Notes under the pieces: generated by a model
What the model saw: only the letters and a program-made list of their open reading frames with translations
What the model was told of the DNA's origin: nothing
Database searches by the model: none
Source: Escallonia rubra
Lineage: Eukaryota; Streptophyta; Magnoliopsida; Escalloniales; Escalloniaceae
Assembly: GCA_033065855.1 (NCBI GenBank)
Contig: JAVXUO010001376.1
Span: forward strand, 1,085,333 to 1,149,332
DNA length: 64,000 nucleotides
Direction: 5' to 3'
In this document: positions 60,623-64,000 of the stretch, piece after piece
Layout of the letters: the number at the start of each line of letters is the position of its first letter
Position numbering within the stretch: the first letter of the stretch is position 1
Translations under genes and position numbers: made by a program

Positions 60623-63431
60623 TGTCACGACCCGAACCCACGGGCAGGCCCGCGAGCTAGGCACGTGACCGGCCGCAGACCTAATAGACTCCAATTTAGG
60701 GCTCTGCCAGGCCTTACTCACTAAAACCTGTACACAATTTTAAAATCATACATTAACTAACACCATAACATGAATTTCTAAAGATGCCCTTACAACTCTT
60801 TCGTCAATTCATCTATACTGAAATCCTCCATAGAGACCGATAGCATTTATTTTAAAAAACCTCCTAAAATTAAGCTACGAACAATTCAAATAAACAACTG
60901 GCAGTTCTACAATTTCTCAAGGGCTTAAACAACTTCCTAATGAACATCTCCTGCAGCTTCATTCTCAATTCCCTCGTAATACTCATGTTCATCTAGTTGA
61001 TCGCCTGAAAACATTTATAAAAAGGGGTGAGCTTGGGGCCTAATAAGTACACATACCATATCCCTAAAATAGTTTTGGGATTCATAAAAACATGAAACAT
61101 GCAATGGTTTTCTTCAATTTAAAACTGGTAAACATTTTCACCAGAGATACTATACATATATCTACTTTATGAAAGCAATTCATCCAAGCTTCTCAGAAAC
61201 GAAGTTTGACATCAAGTAGGCTCATTAACAACTATCATAGTTCATCATAACATGGTTATGTTGCGGTCAGCGTACGTTCCCCCCTGACTAGGGCCCACAA
61301 TCCCTACTCCACCTGGGATGAACATTATTTGGTCAGGGTATGCGCCCCCCTGACTAGGGCACACAATCCCTCCTTCATCCAGGATACATATGTGGACGCA
61401 AGGGTGCACCACGAGCAACAGTACTGTGCGTCAACGTATCGTCCCGTTGACCAGGACCCAACAATCCAACTTTCCCCCGTGGATATGGGGCGCAACAACC
61501 GAGCCAGAAATACCGTCTCATTCAACATAAGCCAACTTTAAAACACTACTCATAGAAAACATTCCGTGGCGTTTTTATGCATTTTCTCATCAAACAATTT
61601 ACACAAAAACAGTAGCATGAAAAAGGCTTTAAAGCTTCTAATTGGAACAATTCATTTATACATATAGATAAACGGAAAATAGGGTATGTGGAGGAATATG
61701 ACAAGAGTACTTACACGGATAGCTACGCAATGCTACCAAACCTCGATCAATATTCTCTGAATAAACCTAGATTGGCAATCCATTTGTTAGAATACAATCT
61801 ATTCTACATTAATATAAACCTAATATCAATTACCCATCACATGCGCACTTATAACTTCGAAATCGCTCAACTCAAAGCGCGCCTTGCACGCGGCCAACCT
61901 ATCCGAAAATCCCGTACACTCCTTAATGTGTAATGACACTCTAAAATTTATAATAATATACACTAAAACACTTTTATGGCTTAAATCATTAATAAAAGTC
62001 AAGCTATGAATTTTCTAATTTTTTTGAATATTGCTGAACTAAAACAATTTCTTTAAATGCAATAAAAACCCATAAATTGCCAAAATTGCTTCTATCTGAA
62101 CATAAAGTACCATACTTTTTATAACAACTTTAAAATATGTATAAAAATCATATGAATTTAAATCAGAAATTAAGAAGCATTAAAACTATTTTTCAAATAT
62201 TAGTTTTGCTAAAAATAATGCGATACAGAAATTATAGCAAATCAACTCTAAAAATTACCAAACTTAAACTAGAATGTATTTATAACATAAAACAATTATT
62301 CTAATTTTTCCAAAACATTTCCATGGGTGTGAGGGCTCCAAAAGATATTACAAATCTAAGCTTGCCAAAAATATTAAAAATACATATGATATCAGAAAAA
62401 TATGAAATGTTAACAGTAATTCTATTATTATCCTATGATCCTTTCTGTAAAGTTTCAACATTTTTTGACAAGTTTATGATACCTAACAGCCATGTGGTAC
62501 AACTGTGCAAGCACAGTGTACTGTTCACGCAGAACACAACTACTGTTCATTATCTTCTTCTCCTGTCCAAACCCAGAACACACAGCTACTGTTCACACAA
62601 CTTCCCTTTCACCCCTAGCACATTACAATTCACTCTATTAACACACTAAATCTACACCTTCATACACATACTCAAACCACTTACACTCATATGACTCACT
62701 TATACTTTACATCTACTCCCAAATTCCAATAACCCATTACTGTAACTCCTCATCACCATTTACAAGCTACAGCCGCAAGGTTTCCTCTTGCCAAACTCAT
62801 GCTCAAAGACCACTTCTCACATTAATATACACACAGGTACCCATTTCTTTGGTCTACACCTACACAAATATATGCACCACACTCCATGTTTTTCACCTCT
62901 CATCCATTTACCTCACACTCCACCAACCTGTACACCTACCCATGTTTAGTGCATGTACCCGCATCTTCTACCGAATTATCATGCCTGTTACCATAAGATT
63001 TCCAACACCCACATCATATTACACTAATAATCCTCACGGCATACCCATTTTTTACACAGCTTTCTTACTCCTCCCTGTTTATACTCACCAACAACACTCA
63101 CCCACATAACCCGTTAATAACTCATACCTACTTGGCTATTCTGTACACTTTCTCATAATATACCCACGCACCCAAACACGTAGCTTACACACAGATGTAT
63201 ATATGGCTGCTTGGGCAACCCATGCCGTCACACCGATGCCCGCGACGCGCATACACCGCAATCGTTCATACACTCGGCAGTCTACACTTAGAGTTGTCAA
63301 ACGGGTATGGCGGCAGGCGGTCTTACCGGACCCGGTTGGTCGGCCCGGGCTGGATTTTTTTTTTGGATGCACCTCCTCTCTCAGCCTGGACCCCCTGAAG
63401 AAAGAATTTCAGATGCGGCTGCTCTCTCGTG

Positions 63432-63462
<31 letters not shown>

Positions 63463-63909
63463 ACCCTAAACTGTATAATTACAATAATTCCCCCTACCAT
63501 TTCATGAGCCATCTAAATCCTACCCGGAACATCTATTATTACAAAAATGCCCAAAATAGTTATTTTATGAACGATTAACGTAGTAAGAGAGTTTGACGGT
63601 TTATTACTAACCCTGCTACACTAATTCGCACTAAAAGCTACGAATAAAATATCGATGCTAACTATAATATAACATTTATCGCTAAAGGTTTCTAGAAAAA
63701 TACCGATTAACGCTAATCCTTGCTAAAGACATTAATCAATATCAATAGTCTCTGCTATCGCTAAATTATAATTTATGATTCTAGAATTGTTACTAAAGAT
63801 CATCATATAATGCTCCCCAAATTCGTCGCTATAAACTCAAAAGAACATCACTCTTAAAAACTGACGCTAAAGTAATAATAACCGGGTAATCTAGGTTCGG
63901 GGCATCACA
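60623..63909 (+). mobile_element. Solo gypsy-type LTR, 3287 bp
   Basis: It starts TGTCACGACCCGAACCC and ends GGTTCGGGGCATCACA, and is flanked by a perfect 5-bp duplication AATGG (60618-60622 and 63910-63914). No internal retroviral genes, so it is a solo LTR from recombination. The length and TGTCACGACCC start fit long-LTR chromovirus (Tekay/Del-like) elements, which is an inference. Inside are a 2-copy direct repeat of about 65 bp (61263-61385), a CA-rich stretch and a (TA)n promoter-like run (63441-63462) followed by CCCTAAA. A TAGAGTTGTCAAACGGG motif at about 63286 may be one end of a further nested hAT piece. Confidence 0.9.
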
Positions 63910-64000
63910 AATGGAGAATGAGAGATTTCTTTATTCGAGAAGGTGTACATAATGCACCACAAGAAAAGAAGCCAGAAATCTCAAAAGTGGAGACTAGGAA

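Noticed and set aside
63286-63365. Complete hAT MITE starting TAGAGTTGTCAAACGGG
   Set aside because: No matching inverted end or 8-bp duplication was found; left as a note in the solo LTR entry.

Overview
This window is nuclear DNA from a flowering plant, most likely a eudicot. It holds only two intact host genes, TIM17 and an HSL3-type LRR receptor kinase, in a dense mix of plant transposons: Ty1/copia, gypsy-type LTRs, CACTA, hAT, PIF/Harbinger and LINE remains, plus (TA)n microsatellites. Nothing prokaryotic or organellar was seen, and I recognised no tRNA or rRNA gene. The species cannot be named from the sequence.

Layout. Positions 1-10319 are a degenerate copia element (1-6226, with a hAT insert at 242-1200), a LINE tail, a minisatellite and a truncated TIR element. 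Positions 10320-21910 are a CACTA transposon read on the minus strand. It carries a TNP2/DUF4218/DUF4216 gene, a second Transposase_24-type gene, several internal repeat arrays and a captured cytochrome P450 fragment. Its 5' TIR is at 21910 and its 3' end is missing. Positions 21911-32048 form a near-identical inverted repeat (arms 21911-27130 and 28393-32048) around a 1.26 kb spacer holding an LTR fragment. Next come TIM17 (32685-33389), a TIR element (34852-35752) and, at 35482-43791, an inverted and somewhat diverged second copy of the leftmost 8.8 kb, including a second copia element.

The three related blocks (1-10319; 21911-27130; 28393-43791) form a mosaic. At eight sites the first block shares bases with the third and differs from the second. 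The first block lacks the 4.05 kb that contains TIM17, and the break carries a 19-bp templated filler. Only one copy of TIM17 is therefore complete.

The right third is simpler. A PIF/Harbinger element at 44332-47748 keeps only its Myb-like gene. A quiet stretch with one strong hairpin follows, then the HSL3-like receptor kinase (52590-55745, one small intron). After it come a Harbinger nuclease remnant, gypsy LTR pieces with tandem repeats, a hAT MITE with target duplication, and a 3.3-kb solo LTR with a perfect AATGG duplication (60623-63909).

The host genes are functionally unrelated: TIM17 is a core subunit of the mitochondrial presequence translocase, and HSL3 is a cell-surface peptide receptor. 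The most unusual material is the (TA)n-embedded TIR element with palindromes inside its termini, the CACTA internal arrays with the P450 capture, and the rearrangement around TIM17.
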